Under the pieces are notes generated by a model. The model searched no databases. It saw only the letters and a program-made list of their open reading frames with translations, and was not told where the DNA came from. Both the position numbers and the translations under genes were made by a program. Below are positions 1-8,357 of a stretch of 64,000 nt of DNA, piece after piece. Source of the DNA: Microglena sp. YARC (lineage: Eukaryota; Chlorophyta; Chlorophyceae; Chlamydomonadales; Chlamydomonadaceae); NCBI GenBank assembly GCA_022414725.1, contig CM039462.1:38243186-38307185 (forward strand). Reading direction: 5' to 3'. Every line of letters begins with the position of its first letter. Position 1 is the stretch's first letter.

Positions 1-224
1 AGGTTTCTAATAGTGCTTGTGCCCAGACTTCCAAAACTGTATCGGATTGACAAACTGTCTGGGTTTTCGAGATTTAATAATAACGAATAGTCAGACATTG
101 TTGTTGTAGAGTTGTCATTTGGAGACTACCGATTTTCATTCAATTTTTTACATCATGTAAACGTCAAGTTTCTGCACTACACCAATATATACCAAACCGC
201 ACGGGACAGAATTCGTCCTTAGAA

Positions 225-379
225 ATGATGCACGTAGTTTGGAACCTCGAAACGGCTGATATCTTCCGGATGTCATTCCGGATAGAGACTCTCCGATGTC
301 TCGCCAGATTGCCCAAACGCAACGATCTGCAGTCTGGATGATTATAAGGTGTGTCCCACTTTATTTGAGAACAACTGTA
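225..379 (+). pseudogene. Internally deleted Fanzor2-type remnant with 3' end module
   Basis: Positions 225-300 match, in inverse orientation, the coding part of the Fanzor2-like relic at 52.08-52.16 kb (residues around WNLETADI and IPDRDS). They are fused directly to the same 3' end module seen at 51.29-51.36 kb (GCAACGATCTGCAGTCTGG and the following ACTTTATTTGAGAACAACTGTA). This looks like a deletion derivative that kept the element end and little coding sequence. Bases 1-224 show no gene I can support. Confidence 0.55.
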
Positions 380-534
380 CAACATGGAAATGCCGGATAT
401 CTCAAGACAATGCGGAGGAAACAATATCATTCAGCAAAAGCCTTTCTTTTACCGAAAGTATGTAGATGATCTAGGAATTTCGAGATGTTCTGTCTGCAAA
501 TGCAGAGGCCGATGATTTGACTATTCGAAACAAT

Positions 535-1407
535 TACAAGTCATACTAAAATGAAACCGCTTCGTGTACGGCACACCGTAATGGTGTAGCAACCCACGGG
601 CAGTGGAACACCGATACGATTTTGAATCAACAAATTAACGAGAATATCGTGGTTCTTTTTTAGATCACGCGGCTCTCCATCCTGCAGACTCCGTTCTTTT
701 GTCGGTACTTTCGAGAGTGTCCATTGAAGGACCAGACAGCCGCACTTAAGCGATCGCCTCTTCCCCCGGTACCGTGAAACAAAAGAACATGGGGTCTTTG
801 TTGATGTGCACCCAAAGGGAAGATCTTGGTAGGATCGAATTCCACGTAGATCTGAATCAACAGTCCATGTGATTCCGCTCATGTACGTTCCATTACACTC
901 ATGTCCCCATACGTTGGTTAAACGCCCAATGAGTTGTAAAGTGCATTTCTGAGATACGTGGATTGTATGTCCCATGCCATATTGAAAATTACTCCGTTTG
1001 GTGTCATCAATTGTTCAGGCAGGTTTCCGTAACCTAATTTGATGGTGCGAAATCAGTGGGAGAAGGTGCAATGTGGGGTAAAATCAGGGATGGCAAATTT
1101 AAGCAACATATTCTCAGCGGCTCGGATCTCTGATAATTGTCCATCATCAATCACCGATGCAGTGCTCCTGTTATCCGATGCAGTGCCCCTGTTCAAGTTC
1201 TCTACATCAACCACTGCAACAACAGTGTGGAAAATGCCAATGAAAGCAAATCCGGTCTATCATTGCAAGATGTATACGTTTTCATTTTACAATTAAAAAA
1301 AAAAATAAGAAATAAAAATAGCATTTAAACGATAATGGGCGGCTTTGAGAACTGAATGAGAATAAAATGAGTCTCGATATTCTCTCATTATTCCGTCGTC
1401 GACTGTA
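535..1407. mobile_element. Non-autonomous mariner-like element with cargo ORF, copy 1
   Basis: The left end reads TACAAGTCATACTAAAATG, a degraded version of the family-A right terminal repeat (TACACTCGACGGAATACTAA). The right end reads ATTCCGTCGTCGACTGTA, close to the other family-A end. Both ends begin or finish with TA. The first ~270 bases also match the short derivative at 55973-56401. The interior holds a frameshifted copy (minus strand, about 820-1290) of the cargo protein at 5376-5885. Confidence 0.6.
820..1290 (-). pseudogene. Frameshifted copy of cargo protein
   Basis: On the minus strand the codons match the 5376-5885 protein (for example VSQKCTLQLIGRLTNVWG and TYMSGITWTVD), but single-base differences break the frame at several points. 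Function is unknown. It lies inside the mariner-derived element. Confidence 0.6.
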
Positions 1408-1510
1408 GACTGTCTCCATCTCTTTTCCACACAAGACAATCTTGCGAGGTCAGTGACAATGTTTCGCAACCAGTCAAAATCGGACGGGAAGCAGGAACGC
1501 CCATTTACTG

Positions 1511-2026
1511 CTACAACATCGTTTGCTGGTGTAAAATTCGCGACACCTGATCGATGTAATCCTTTCGCACGGCGCCAAAGTTGGCTCTGTCCACCTGTGG
1601 CAGGATGAGATCGACCGCGCATTCCACATCGGGTACTTCGTCTGAGTGATGCTTGTTCAGGTAATAGCATAGGAAAGGGATGGATCTCTGGTACCCGTTG
1701 TTGCAGAACAGCAGGACATTGGCCCGCTTTCCAGGCCGTCTCCTGCACTCCTCGATGAGCGTGCACAGTCGCTCGAACTCAGCGTAGTCCACAATGCCGT
1801 ATGAATCGGTGTAGCGCATGAAGCAAATAGGAACGCCGTTACAACATGCCAACGCGGCCTCCGCTTTGGTGGCTCGATCGCGGTCCACCGTGTCGGCAAC
1901 GAAATGCTTGAGGTCTGGGAGCATTGCGATGATCAGTTGGACACCGTTCGAGTCCACCATCTCGACCAGGTTCTGACCGGCGCTCTCCCGGTCTGTCAGG
2001 AACAGGTTCCAAATTATGTGGAGCAT
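1511..2026 (-). CDS. Dual-specificity protein phosphatase-like protein
   Basis: The 171-residue protein begins with a dual-specificity-phosphatase-like strand (IIWNLFLTDRESAGQNL) and has the cysteine phosphatase loop C-x5-R-S at about residues 108-115 (CNNGYQRS). The usual His before the catalytic Cys is replaced by Phe. An upstream Asp in RYTDSYGIVDY could be the general acid. Length suits a single-domain enzyme, which would remove phosphate from Tyr or Ser/Thr of viral or host proteins. The start at 2026 is the first ATG that gives the complete fold. A mariner-like end sits about 100 bp beyond the stop. I infer activity; Phe at the His position may lower it. Confidence 0.75.
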   Translation of the reverse strand: MLHIIWNLFLTDRESAGQNLVEMVDSNGVQLIIAMLPDLKHFVADTVDRDRATKAEAALACCNGVPICFMRYTDSYGIVDYAEFERLCTLIEECRRRPGKRANVLLFCNNGYQRSIPFLCYYLNKHHSDEVPDVECAVDLILPQVDRANFGAVRKDYIDQVSRILHQQTML

Positions 2027-2109
2027 GCCTTTCTCCGACGCAGCAGGTGGAGGGTTGCAACAGTTGACTCGTTTGCTTTCCGAAAATAAGTAAACCTAAC
2101 AGTGTATAA

Positions 2110-2750
2110 GGAATTTGCATGTACTAAATATCAGAATGCCATGTATGGCAACCAACGCTTCTGTAAAATTGGCAAGGCCTCCGATGCCCGTGGTGTCTCC
2201 AGGACCGTCCTCCGTCGATGGGCGGATAATGGCACGATCCGGACTCCAGGCAACTAACGTCTCTTTGACCCAAGCAGCATCCAAGGCTACCTCATCGAGC
2301 AGGAAAAAAAAAACCAGCAGTCGTCAAGTCATTCTCTACGCACGTGTGTCCTCACACAAACAACAACCCGACCTGCTCAGACAGTAATTGTTCTTGCAAA
2401 CCCATATTTCTGACAAACATTCCGGATGCGAGCAAGTCATTGAAGTCAAGGACGTCGGATCAGGCTCAACTTCAAGCGCCCAGGACTTTTACGAGTATTG
2501 GGACTCGTCACGGCAGGACTTGTATCGTCAATTGTTGTGGCTTCCAAAGACAGGCACGCAAGGTTTGGTTTTCGAGCTCATTTAATGGATTTGCTCACAG
2601 CACTCCTACTCGATCATCGTTCTCGATCACCAAGACAGAGCCCCTGAAGACGAGCTTGGAAAAGACCTCATGTCCATCGTTCAAGTATAATAGTTACCGA
2701 TGGAACGGGTCGAAGACGCTACAAAGTCAAATGCCAAACCCAAGTTGAGG
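2110..2750 (+). pseudogene. IS607-type serine recombinase (TnpA) relic
   Basis: Spread over three frames are the marks of an IS607 transposase. These are a MerR-like helix-turn-helix (VLRRWADNGTIRTPGN at about 2200), the serine recombinase start ILYARVSSHKQQPDLLRQ at 2333-2386 with the expected Arg/Ser pair, and a later ASKDRHARFGFELI block at about 2545-2585. Several stops and frameshifts make it inactive. It sits immediately upstream of a TnpB/Fanzor2-like relic, the standard IS607 gene order, so 2110-4071 is best read as one decayed IS607 element. Confidence 0.75.
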
Positions 2751-4071
2751 ACCTTAAAGCTGAAGCTGAACCCAACCAAGGCTCAGAAATCGATGCTGGC
2801 AGAGTTTGCGGGGTGCAGCCGGTTCATGTACAACAAAGGCGGTGGCAGCACGTTGGGCGTCGGGAGCACTCACAAGTCTGTCTTCCGAATTCGAGACAGG
2901 TATGTGACGAACAAGGTGAGGGGGAAGGGGAAGATGCCAAACCCGTACTTCAAGAATCGCCAATGGTTGCTTCAATGCCCCAAAAGCGTACGCCAAAGCG
3001 CAATCAAGTCTGCATTGGCAAACATCAAGCTTGCTTTTCGAATCTGAAAGCAGGTAACATCAAGCAGTTTTCAGCTCCGTTCAGACGGAAGAAGACAGAG
3101 CTTGAGAGGGGTTGGGTCATTGAGATGGATCAGAAGAACGTTTCCAAGGATGGCGACAAACTCTTCATCTTCAAAGAAATATTGGGCAACATGCGCTACT
3201 TCGGTAGCAAAACAACTCCATAAGTTGATGCCTGAGGAAAACCCGACCCACGATCCGAAGTCCAAAAATCCCGCTTCGGCGAATATTTCCTCGTATTGTC
3301 TGTCGCTGCTAGGGACAGAAGGGCAGAGCGGAAGCCTGTCAATCCAGACAAGGTTGCAACTGCCTCCATCGACCCAGGCGTCCGAAAGACAATGGTCACG
3401 TACTCACCTGAGAATGAGGAATCCTTCATGCTTGGTCAGGACAGGCATCCGACCTTGTCAAACTCCTGCTGGTTCATGACAAGCTGCAGTCAAGGTTGGA
3501 TACTGAGAAAACCTTACGATCAAAAAGAGAGGATGAAGATAAAGAAGCTGATGATTCGCATTCGGAAGACAATTTTTTACCTCAAGAAAGAATTTTAGGG
3601 ACCAGACAACAAATTTCTTGGCCGCTCGCTACGATGTGTTGTTGGTACCTCAATTGGAGACGGCGGAAGATGACAATCAGTGCTGAACGGGAGCTGACAA
3701 CCAAGGTTGCCCGTCAGATGCTGACTTTGAGCCACTCTGTGCTGTTCAATCGGCTGAAGGAGAAGTGTGAAGAGTACGGGACAGTGTTCTTGCATGTGCT
3801 TGAGCATTACACAAGTCAGACATGCCCTATGTGCGGTTTCTTGAACAAGTGTGGAGAGACATACACCTGCAAGAACTGTCAATTCACCTGCGACAGAGAC
3901 ATTGTGGGGGCAGCTGGCATCTTCCTGAAGGCTGTTTCGAACAGAAAATCCCTGTTCGTAAAGGACAGCATCCCCTGGGGAGTTGACCCCTATGATACCC
4001 CTATGGAGAATTCGTTGTCTTTCTTACTACATGTCCCCCGGGCCCCCGGATGTTTAGTAAGAAATTCATAG
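2700..4071 (+). pseudogene. TnpB/Fanzor2-like RNA-guided nuclease relic (IS607 partner)
   Basis: The N-terminal part (2745-3045) has the TnpB start LKLKLNPTKAQKSMLAEFAG. A RuvC-I block with SIDPGVRKTMVTYSPE follows at about 3370. The C-terminal part (3780-3930) has the zinc-binding CPMCGFLNKCGE...CKNCQFTCDRD, where the final DRD is the RuvC-III acidic residue. At least three frameshifts separate these blocks. TnpB and Fanzor2 proteins cut DNA using an RNA read from the element's 3' end. This copy cannot make one protein as sequenced. The zinc-finger gene at 4099-4647 converges on it. Confidence 0.8.
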
Positions 4072-4098
4072 GTTCGAGGATATACGGGTAGCTTAAAT

Positions 4099-4647
4099 TC
4101 AACGGAAAGGAACTCCGTACGGTACGGTTTGTACCAAGGGAGGTGAGGTCGCGATCGTAGGGGAGGGCGAGGACGAACTCAGGGGCTTGTCGTGCTCCTC
4201 CACTAGGGATGTCGAGGGATCCACTAGGGATGTCGAGGGATCCACTAGGGAAGTCGAAAGATCAACTAGGGAAGTCGAGGGATCCACCATGGCCGAGGGG
4301 TTAGCCCATTTAGAGATGTATTGCTCGATACCATTGACATCGTTGTACACTATCCACTTCCGGCAAACAACAGACGCGTTCAGGTGTCGGTTCAGGTTGC
4401 CCATGTTCGAGTATTTCTCGCCGCATGTAGGACACACGATTTCCGTAACGATTTCCATATCAATTTCAGTTTGTGTCTTGTTTACTTCGCCCCACATTTG
4501 GTCGTCCACAAAGCTCTTTGAACCACTCTGCTTCATCGCATTCCACTTCGCACACAGAGGCTGCCTGCGAATATGCTTGCGCAAGTTTGCATCGTTAGAG
4601 TAGCTCTTACCACAAGCGCTGCACTGGGAAATGCTGTACGGATCCAT
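4099..4647 (-). CDS. Zinc-finger protein with a 7-residue repeat tail
   Basis: The 182-residue protein has two closely similar fingers, CSACGKSYSNDANLRKHIRR...C (residues 9-32) and CPTCGEKYSNMGNLNRHLN...C (residues 72-95). Each ends in Cys rather than the second His, so they are C2HC-like. A tandem VDPSTSL repeat (four copies, residues ~122-150) and a Ser/Pro-rich tail follow. A nucleic-acid-binding role is likely; no target can be named. The finger pair recalls type III restriction-like or KilA-associated fingers of giant viruses, but no such domain is present. Confidence 0.65.
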   Translation of the reverse strand: MDPYSISQCSACGKSYSNDANLRKHIRRQPLCAKWNAMKQSGSKSFVDDQMWGEVNKTQTEIDMEIVTEIVCPTCGEKYSNMGNLNRHLNASVVCRKWIVYNDVNGIEQYISKWANPSAMVDPSTSLVDLSTSLVDPSTSLVDPSTSLVEEHDKPLSSSSPSPTIATSPPLVQTVPYGVPFR

Positions 4648-4746
4648 TCGATCTTGTACATTCCATACAGGAATTTAAATTCAGATGTGGAACACGATTC
4701 AAGTTCGATGATTATAAAGGGTTTCCCACTTTAACAACTGTACAAC

Positions 4747-4920
4747 ATGGAAATGCCGGATATCTCAAGACAATGCGGAGGAGGAACAATATCATTATGC
4801 AAAAGCCTTTCTTTACCGAAGTATGTAGATGATCTAGGAATTTCGAGATGTTCTGTCTGCAAATGCAGAGGCCCGATGATTGACTATAAATGGGCGTTCC
4901 TGCCTCCCGGCCGATTTTGA
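4747..4920 (+). CDS. Possible small Cys-rich ORF cut by a MITE
   Basis: An ATG-started frame of 57 codons contains ISRCSVCKCRGPMIDY and then runs into the MITE at 4889, which supplies the last residues and stop. The duplicated copy at about 385-530 has frame disruptions. It may be a gene fragment next to the Fanzor2 end module or simply a chance ORF. Confidence 0.25.
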   Translation: MEMPDISRQCGGGTISLCKSLSLPKYVDDLGISRCSVCKCRGPMIDYKWAFLPPGRF

Positions 4921-5054
4921 ATGGTTGCGAAACATGGTATGGAGCGGATTTGTGATTCCTTGGTGCTGATGTCTCAAGCTAGCGAGTCTTTCCGGAGGCT
5001 CTAAATCCTGATTAGAAATTTAAAAAAATCGGCCGGGAGGCAGGAACGCCCATT
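4889..5054. mobile_element. 166-bp MITE (AATGGGCG family)
   Basis: It starts AATGGGCGTTCCTGCCTCCC and ends with the inverted copy GGGAGGCAGGAACGCCCATT. It is flanked on both sides by TATA, a 4-bp target duplication. The duplicated segment at 331-1407 lacks it at the matching place (near 525), which confirms both boundaries. There is no coding capacity. Confidence 0.85.
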
Positions 5055-5067
5055 TATACGCAACAAT

Positions 5068-5968
5068 TACAAGTCATACTAAAATGAAACCGCTTCGTGT
5101 ACGGCACACCTTAATGGTGTAGCAACCCACGGGGCAGTGGAACACCGATACGATTTTGAATCAACAAATTAACGAGAATATCGTGGTTCTTTTTTAGATC
5201 ACGGCTCTCCATCCTGCAGACTCCGTATCGTTCTTTTGTCGGTACTTTCGAGAGTGTCCATTGAAGACCAGACAGCCGCACTTAAGCGATCGCCTCTTCC
5301 CCGGTACCGTGACACAAAAGAACACGGGGTCTTTGTTGATGTGCAATGCGTCATGAAAGGTAAAATCCTGCTTGGTTATTCGTGCGGTAATATCTTGGTA
5401 GGATCGAATTCCACGTAGATCTGATCAACAGTCCATGTGATTCCGCTCATGTACGTTCCATTACACTCATATCCCCATACGTTGGTTAAACGCCCAATGA
5501 GTTGTAAAGTGCATTTCTGAGATACGTGGATTGTATTGTCCCATGCCATATTGAAAATTACTCCGTTTGGTGTCACCAATTGTTCAGGCAGGTTCCGCCC
5601 TAATTTGATGGTGCGATCAGTGGGAGAAGGTGCAATGTGGGTAAAATCAGGGATGGCAAATTTAAGCAACATATTCTCAGCGGCTCGGATCTCTGATAAT
5701 TGTCCATCATCAATCACCGATGCAGTGCTCCTGTTATCCGATGCAGTGCCCCTGTTCAAGTTCTCTACATCAACCACTGCAACAACAGTTGGAAAATGCC
5801 AATGAAGCAAATCCGGTCTATCATGCAAGATGTATACGCTTTTCATTTTACAATTAAAAATAAAAAATAAGAAATAAAATAGCATTTAAACGATCATGGG
5901 CGGCTTTGAGAACTGAAGGAGAATAAAATGAGTCTCGATATTCTCTCATTATTCCGTCGTCGACTGTA
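5068..5968. mobile_element. Non-autonomous mariner-like element with cargo ORF, copy 2
   Basis: Its ends are TACAAGTCATACTAAAATG and ATTCCGTCGTCGACTGTA, each bounded by TA. The left ~270 bases equal the right-end module of the Fanzor1 mariner family, including the GTACGGCACACCTTAATGGTG stem region. The interior carries an intact ORF (5376-5885) instead of transposase or nuclease. Confidence 0.6.
5376..5885 (-). CDS. Cargo protein of unknown function
   Basis: The ORF has 169 codons. The first ATG (5885) adds a hydrophobic run LFYFLFFIF; the ATG at 5846 (MKSVYILHDRPD) is an alternative start. The body has WDNTIHVSQKC, LTNVWGYECNGTYMSGITW and two conserved Cys. I do not recognise a family. It lies entirely within a mariner-like element and is present twice in the window, once broken (820-1290). 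It may be a captured viral or host gene moved by the element. Confidence 0.5.
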   Translation of the reverse strand: MLFYFLFFIFNCKMKSVYILHDRPDLLHWHFPTVVAVVDVENLNRGTASDNRSTASVIDDGQLSEIRAAENMLLKFAIPDFTHIAPSPTDRTIKLGRNLPEQLVTPNGVIFNMAWDNTIHVSQKCTLQLIGRLTNVWGYECNGTYMSGITWTVDQIYVEFDPTKILPHE

Positions 5969-6025
5969 TCCGGATGTTGAGCATTTCGGTTCGAACCCAC
6001 TTTATTTCCCACTTATTTGATAACA

Positions 6026-6343
6026 ATGACAAGGAGTGATAATAAAAACAACAACAACAACAACCTCGCATCTAATGGGTACATGAAGGACGCTTTAGCG
6101 TTTGTCGCGTTCCTTATCGCATTGGTTGTGATCGTTGGGAGACCTCGCTCATGGTGGTGTTCTCCCACACAGAGAAACTTGATCATCCTCGTGCTCGTCG
6201 TGTGCGGGTCCATAGACTTTCTCTTCACACTGAACCCAGAGTGGCACAACCGACCGTTCACGGGTACCGACACACCAAGCGTGTGCATCTGTTTCCAGGC
6301 CCTATCGATTATAGCAGGTATAGTGTACGCCGTAGTAAGCTGA
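6026..6343 (+). CDS. Small membrane protein with three predicted TM segments
   Basis: The ~105-residue protein opens with an Asn-rich stretch, then has hydrophobic segments AFVAFLIALVVIVG, LIILVLVVCGSIDFLF and ALSIIAGIVYAVV. The ATG at 6026 is preferred over an upstream ATA. An overlapping frame continues past the stop with an acidic tail (GNDKLEDYDDVTPALD, ending 6441). A one-base shift near 6335 could therefore have shortened an originally longer protein. The function is unknown. Confidence 0.55.
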   Translation: MTRSDNKNNNNNNLASNGYMKDALAFVAFLIALVVIVGRPRSWWCSPTQRNLIILVLVVCGSIDFLFTLNPEWHNRPFTGTDTPSVCICFQALSIIAGIVYAVVS

Positions 6344-6454
6344 ATTGTGGATGGTCTGGAAACGATAAACTGGAAGACTACGACGACGTGACACCCGCAT
6401 TAGATGCAAAGTATCTTGACAAACTCGATGTTCCGCTCTAGAAACATGCCCGAT

Positions 6455-6528
6455 ATTGGGGATATTGCCCAACGTTGCTCTTGAGCAACGAACTGCAACT
6501 TATTTATTACAGTTGTTTTCAAATAAAG
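6455..6528. repeat. Fragment of Fanzor2 element 3' end module
   Basis: It contains TTGCCCAACGTTGCTCTTGAGCAACGAACTGCAAC and, after a rearranged join, ACAGTTGTTTTCAAATAAAGTGG. Both resemble the module at 51.29-51.36 kb. The first part forms a stem (CGTTGCTC/GAGCAACG) that could also act as a terminator hairpin downstream of the membrane-protein gene. Confidence 0.4.
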
Positions 6529-6566
6529 TGGAAGCTTCTCTCATGTTTCATCTTGTCAAATCATCT

Positions 6567-7718
6567 TTATCCCCGTAAAACCGTGCCGAAATCGTCGACA
6601 ACCTCCACGTACGTGCGGTAGTCCTTGTAAGCGTAAGCATACTTGCGGAGCGTCCGGCCCTCTGCGGCGACCGAGGCGCGGAACAGCTCATGAGTCCTGC
6701 TCCCTCGCACTCCCCCATGTCGCGTCATGAGGACGTACAAGTCCCGATGGAACCACCCGTTCAACACTTTAACTGCAAGGTAGTCCATGACCTTCCCCTC
6801 ATCGTCGTACTTGGCAAGGAAGCGGTCGGCATAGGCAGACCCGACAATGTCAATACCGCATACGTGCTTCAGCAGGACGATATGCGTGTCCGCGAGGTGC
6901 CCGACGATCTTCTCGTACACATCGATTTCTCGCCCGTGCGGCTCAACGTCAATGATCACCAAGTCGAATCTGTTGCTGCTCCTGCTTCCGAGGTCCTTCG
7001 TCGTCGTCTCATCAAAGACGTCGCCGAGGATCTCGGTCATGCCGACGCCGTCTGCGCCACACGCGAGCTTTAGCGACCTAGCCGCGAAACCACACGTCTC
7101 CGGCATGGCCTTGTCGATGCAGGTGTACTCGGCAGAAGCCGCAGGAATCAGAGAGGCGATCTGTCCCGCGCTTGTCATGCGACCGCAGCCCACGTCGATG
7201 ATGCGCAGTGGCTTGCGGTAGCTCGACGCAGCAAGCCCCACCTGGTTCATGAGGGCGCTACTGAACGCACCGTCTCCCCCGTTCTTGCTGTACGACGCTA
7301 AATCTTCTTCCAAAGTTGGCGGCTTCTTCGATAACGCCTCGATGACGCGGGACGTCGCGATGTACAGGACAGACTCCATGTTGCACGAGGCATGTTTCTT
7401 GACCCCACAAATCGCTCGCCCAGGTGCACGCTCATCATCCTCATCCCCTTCATAATCGACAAGTTCTGCAACGTCATCATGTTGTTCAGCCTCATCATCA
7501 TGTTGTTCAGCCTCATCATCATGTTGTTCAGCCTCATCATCATGTTGTTCAGCCTCATCATCATCATGTTGTTCAGCCTCATCATCATCGACAAGTTCAT
7601 CATCATCCTCATCCTCATCCTCGTCATCATCCTCATCGACAAGTTCTGCAACGTCATCATGTTGGTCAGCCTCATGTTCATGTACAAACGATAATGACTC
7701 GACGACCCCATTCTCCAT
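6567..7718 (-). CDS. SAM-dependent methyltransferase with acidic repeat N-terminus
   Basis: Residues ~15-105 are a low-complexity Asp/Glu region with a DDEAEQH repeat (21-24 bp period). The rest is a Rossmann methyltransferase: motif I IIDVGCGRMTSAG, an acidic residue after the next strand (YTCIDKA), and the motif IV strand FDLVIIDVEPHG. It most likely methylates a nucleic acid or small molecule; DVEPHG does not match the classic DNA N6-adenine or cytosine motifs. The ATG at 7718 is preferred to the GTG one codon earlier. A TATA-like GGTATAAAGTATTCGG lies about 60-70 bp upstream. Confidence 0.7.
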   Translation of the reverse strand: MENGVVESLSFVHEHEADQHDDVAELVDEDDDEDEDEDDDELVDDDEAEQHDDDEAEQHDDEAEQHDDEAEQHDDEAEQHDDVAELVDYEGDEDDERAPGRAICGVKKHASCNMESVLYIATSRVIEALSKKPPTLEEDLASYSKNGGDGAFSSALMNQVGLAASSYRKPLRIIDVGCGRMTSAGQIASLIPAASAEYTCIDKAMPETCGFAARSLKLACGADGVGMTEILGDVFDETTTKDLGSRSSNRFDLVIIDVEPHGREIDVYEKIVGHLADTHIVLLKHVCGIDIVGSAYADRFLAKYDDEGKVMDYLAVKVLNGWFHRDLYVLMTRHGGVRGSRTHELFRASVAAEGRTLRKYAYAYKDYRTYVEVVDDFGTVLRG

Positions 7719-7773
7719 CACAAATTGTACCCCGAAAACGTTTTAGGGTTGAACATTCCTAACCCAATCTCCC

Positions 7774-7789
7774 GAATACTTTATACCAC
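7774..7789 (-). promoter_or_regulatory. TATA-like promoter of methyltransferase gene
   Basis: On the minus strand GGTATAAAGTATTCGG occurs 56-71 bp before the start. A very similar GGTATAAAGTG lies before the gene at 21619-21972, which supports a shared promoter element. This is inference from two cases. Confidence 0.4.
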
Positions 7790-7910
7790 ATTTCTAGAAA
7801 TTGCCATTCGAACCCGTCGTACAAGAAAGACAAAGACACGAGACAACACACTATCCGCACAAGCAACCGCGGTGCAATTGAACGATCACAGACACAATCG
7901 ACCGTCGGTC

Positions 7911-8000
7911 AAAGTTGTACATTAAGAATTGATTACATACAAAGTAAAGTTGTACATTAAGAATTGATTACATACAAAGTAAAGTTGTACATTGATTGGA
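7911..8000. repeat. 35-bp tandem repeat
   Basis: A 35-bp unit beginning AAAGTTGTACATTAAGAATT is repeated two and a third times (starts at 7911, 7946 and 7981). It sits just upstream of the gene at 8037 and ends next to a family-C mariner end fragment (ATTGACCGGTCTGAGTG, ~8010-8028). Confidence 0.8.
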
Positions 8001-8036
8001 ACATACCAGTATTGACCGGTCTGAGTGCAACAAATC

Positions 8037-8291
8037 ATGGAACTTCTCCCTGCAGGCCCACTCCACATAATCGCGTTGCATTTATCAAAAAGTGATGATA
8101 AGTACCATCGATTATGCGACGTCTCAGAGGACGCCGCGAACCTCATGTTGGTGGGAAACGTAGCGTTCACCGAGCTTAGTATTGCGGTGCAAGAGAAGCT
8201 GGAGCCTGGTGTTCGCCTCGTGAACGATTCAGTGTTCGAGAGGATGCGTATTCACGAGGTCTTTCAGAGGCAAGCAAAGCGGATGTTCTAA
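8037..8291 (+). CDS. F-box-like N-terminal fragment
   Basis: The 84-residue frame opens MELLPAGPLHIIALHLSKSDD, resembling an F-box start (L-P...I...LS), then AFTELSIAVQEKLEPG. It stops at 8291. The next large ORF begins 67 bp later in the same frame, separated by two stop codons, so the two may once have been one gene. F-box proteins recruit substrates to SCF ubiquitin ligases. Assignment rests on a weak pattern. Confidence 0.4.
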   Translation: MELLPAGPLHIIALHLSKSDDKYHRLCDVSEDAANLMLVGNVAFTELSIAVQEKLEPGVRLVNDSVFERMRIHEVFQRQAKRMF

Positions 8292-8357
8292 AGAAGGCGT
8301 GTCGAGATCGTGGACTGATGGTTTTCTGGTGTCAAAGCCGCATTGTGGAGGAGGCTG

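Larger units (their letters stand above)
331..1407. repeat. Segmental duplication, copy 1 (copy 2 at 4705-5968)
   Basis: The run from the Fanzor2 end module through the cargo element is repeated at 4705-5968 with scattered substitutions and indels. Copy 2 differs by a 166-bp MITE inserted at 4889-5054, so copy 1 serves as its empty site. The two copies flank the phosphatase, IS607 relic and zinc-finger gene. Confidence 0.8.
4705..5968. repeat. Segmental duplication, copy 2 (copy 1 at 331-1407)
   Basis: This matches 331-1407 in the same orientation, from the Fanzor2 end module (GATGATTATAAAGGG) through the cargo element. It carries the extra MITE at 4889-5054. Confidence 0.8.

Noticed and set aside
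6455..6500. tRNA-like or riboswitch structure
   Set aside because: The stem CGTTGCTC/GAGCAACG is short and matches the Fanzor2 3' module; no cloverleaf features.
7392..7762. Hydrophobic (MLFSLII) or His-rich plus-strand ORFs
   Set aside because: Antisense readings of the acidic DDEAEQH repeat in the methyltransferase gene.
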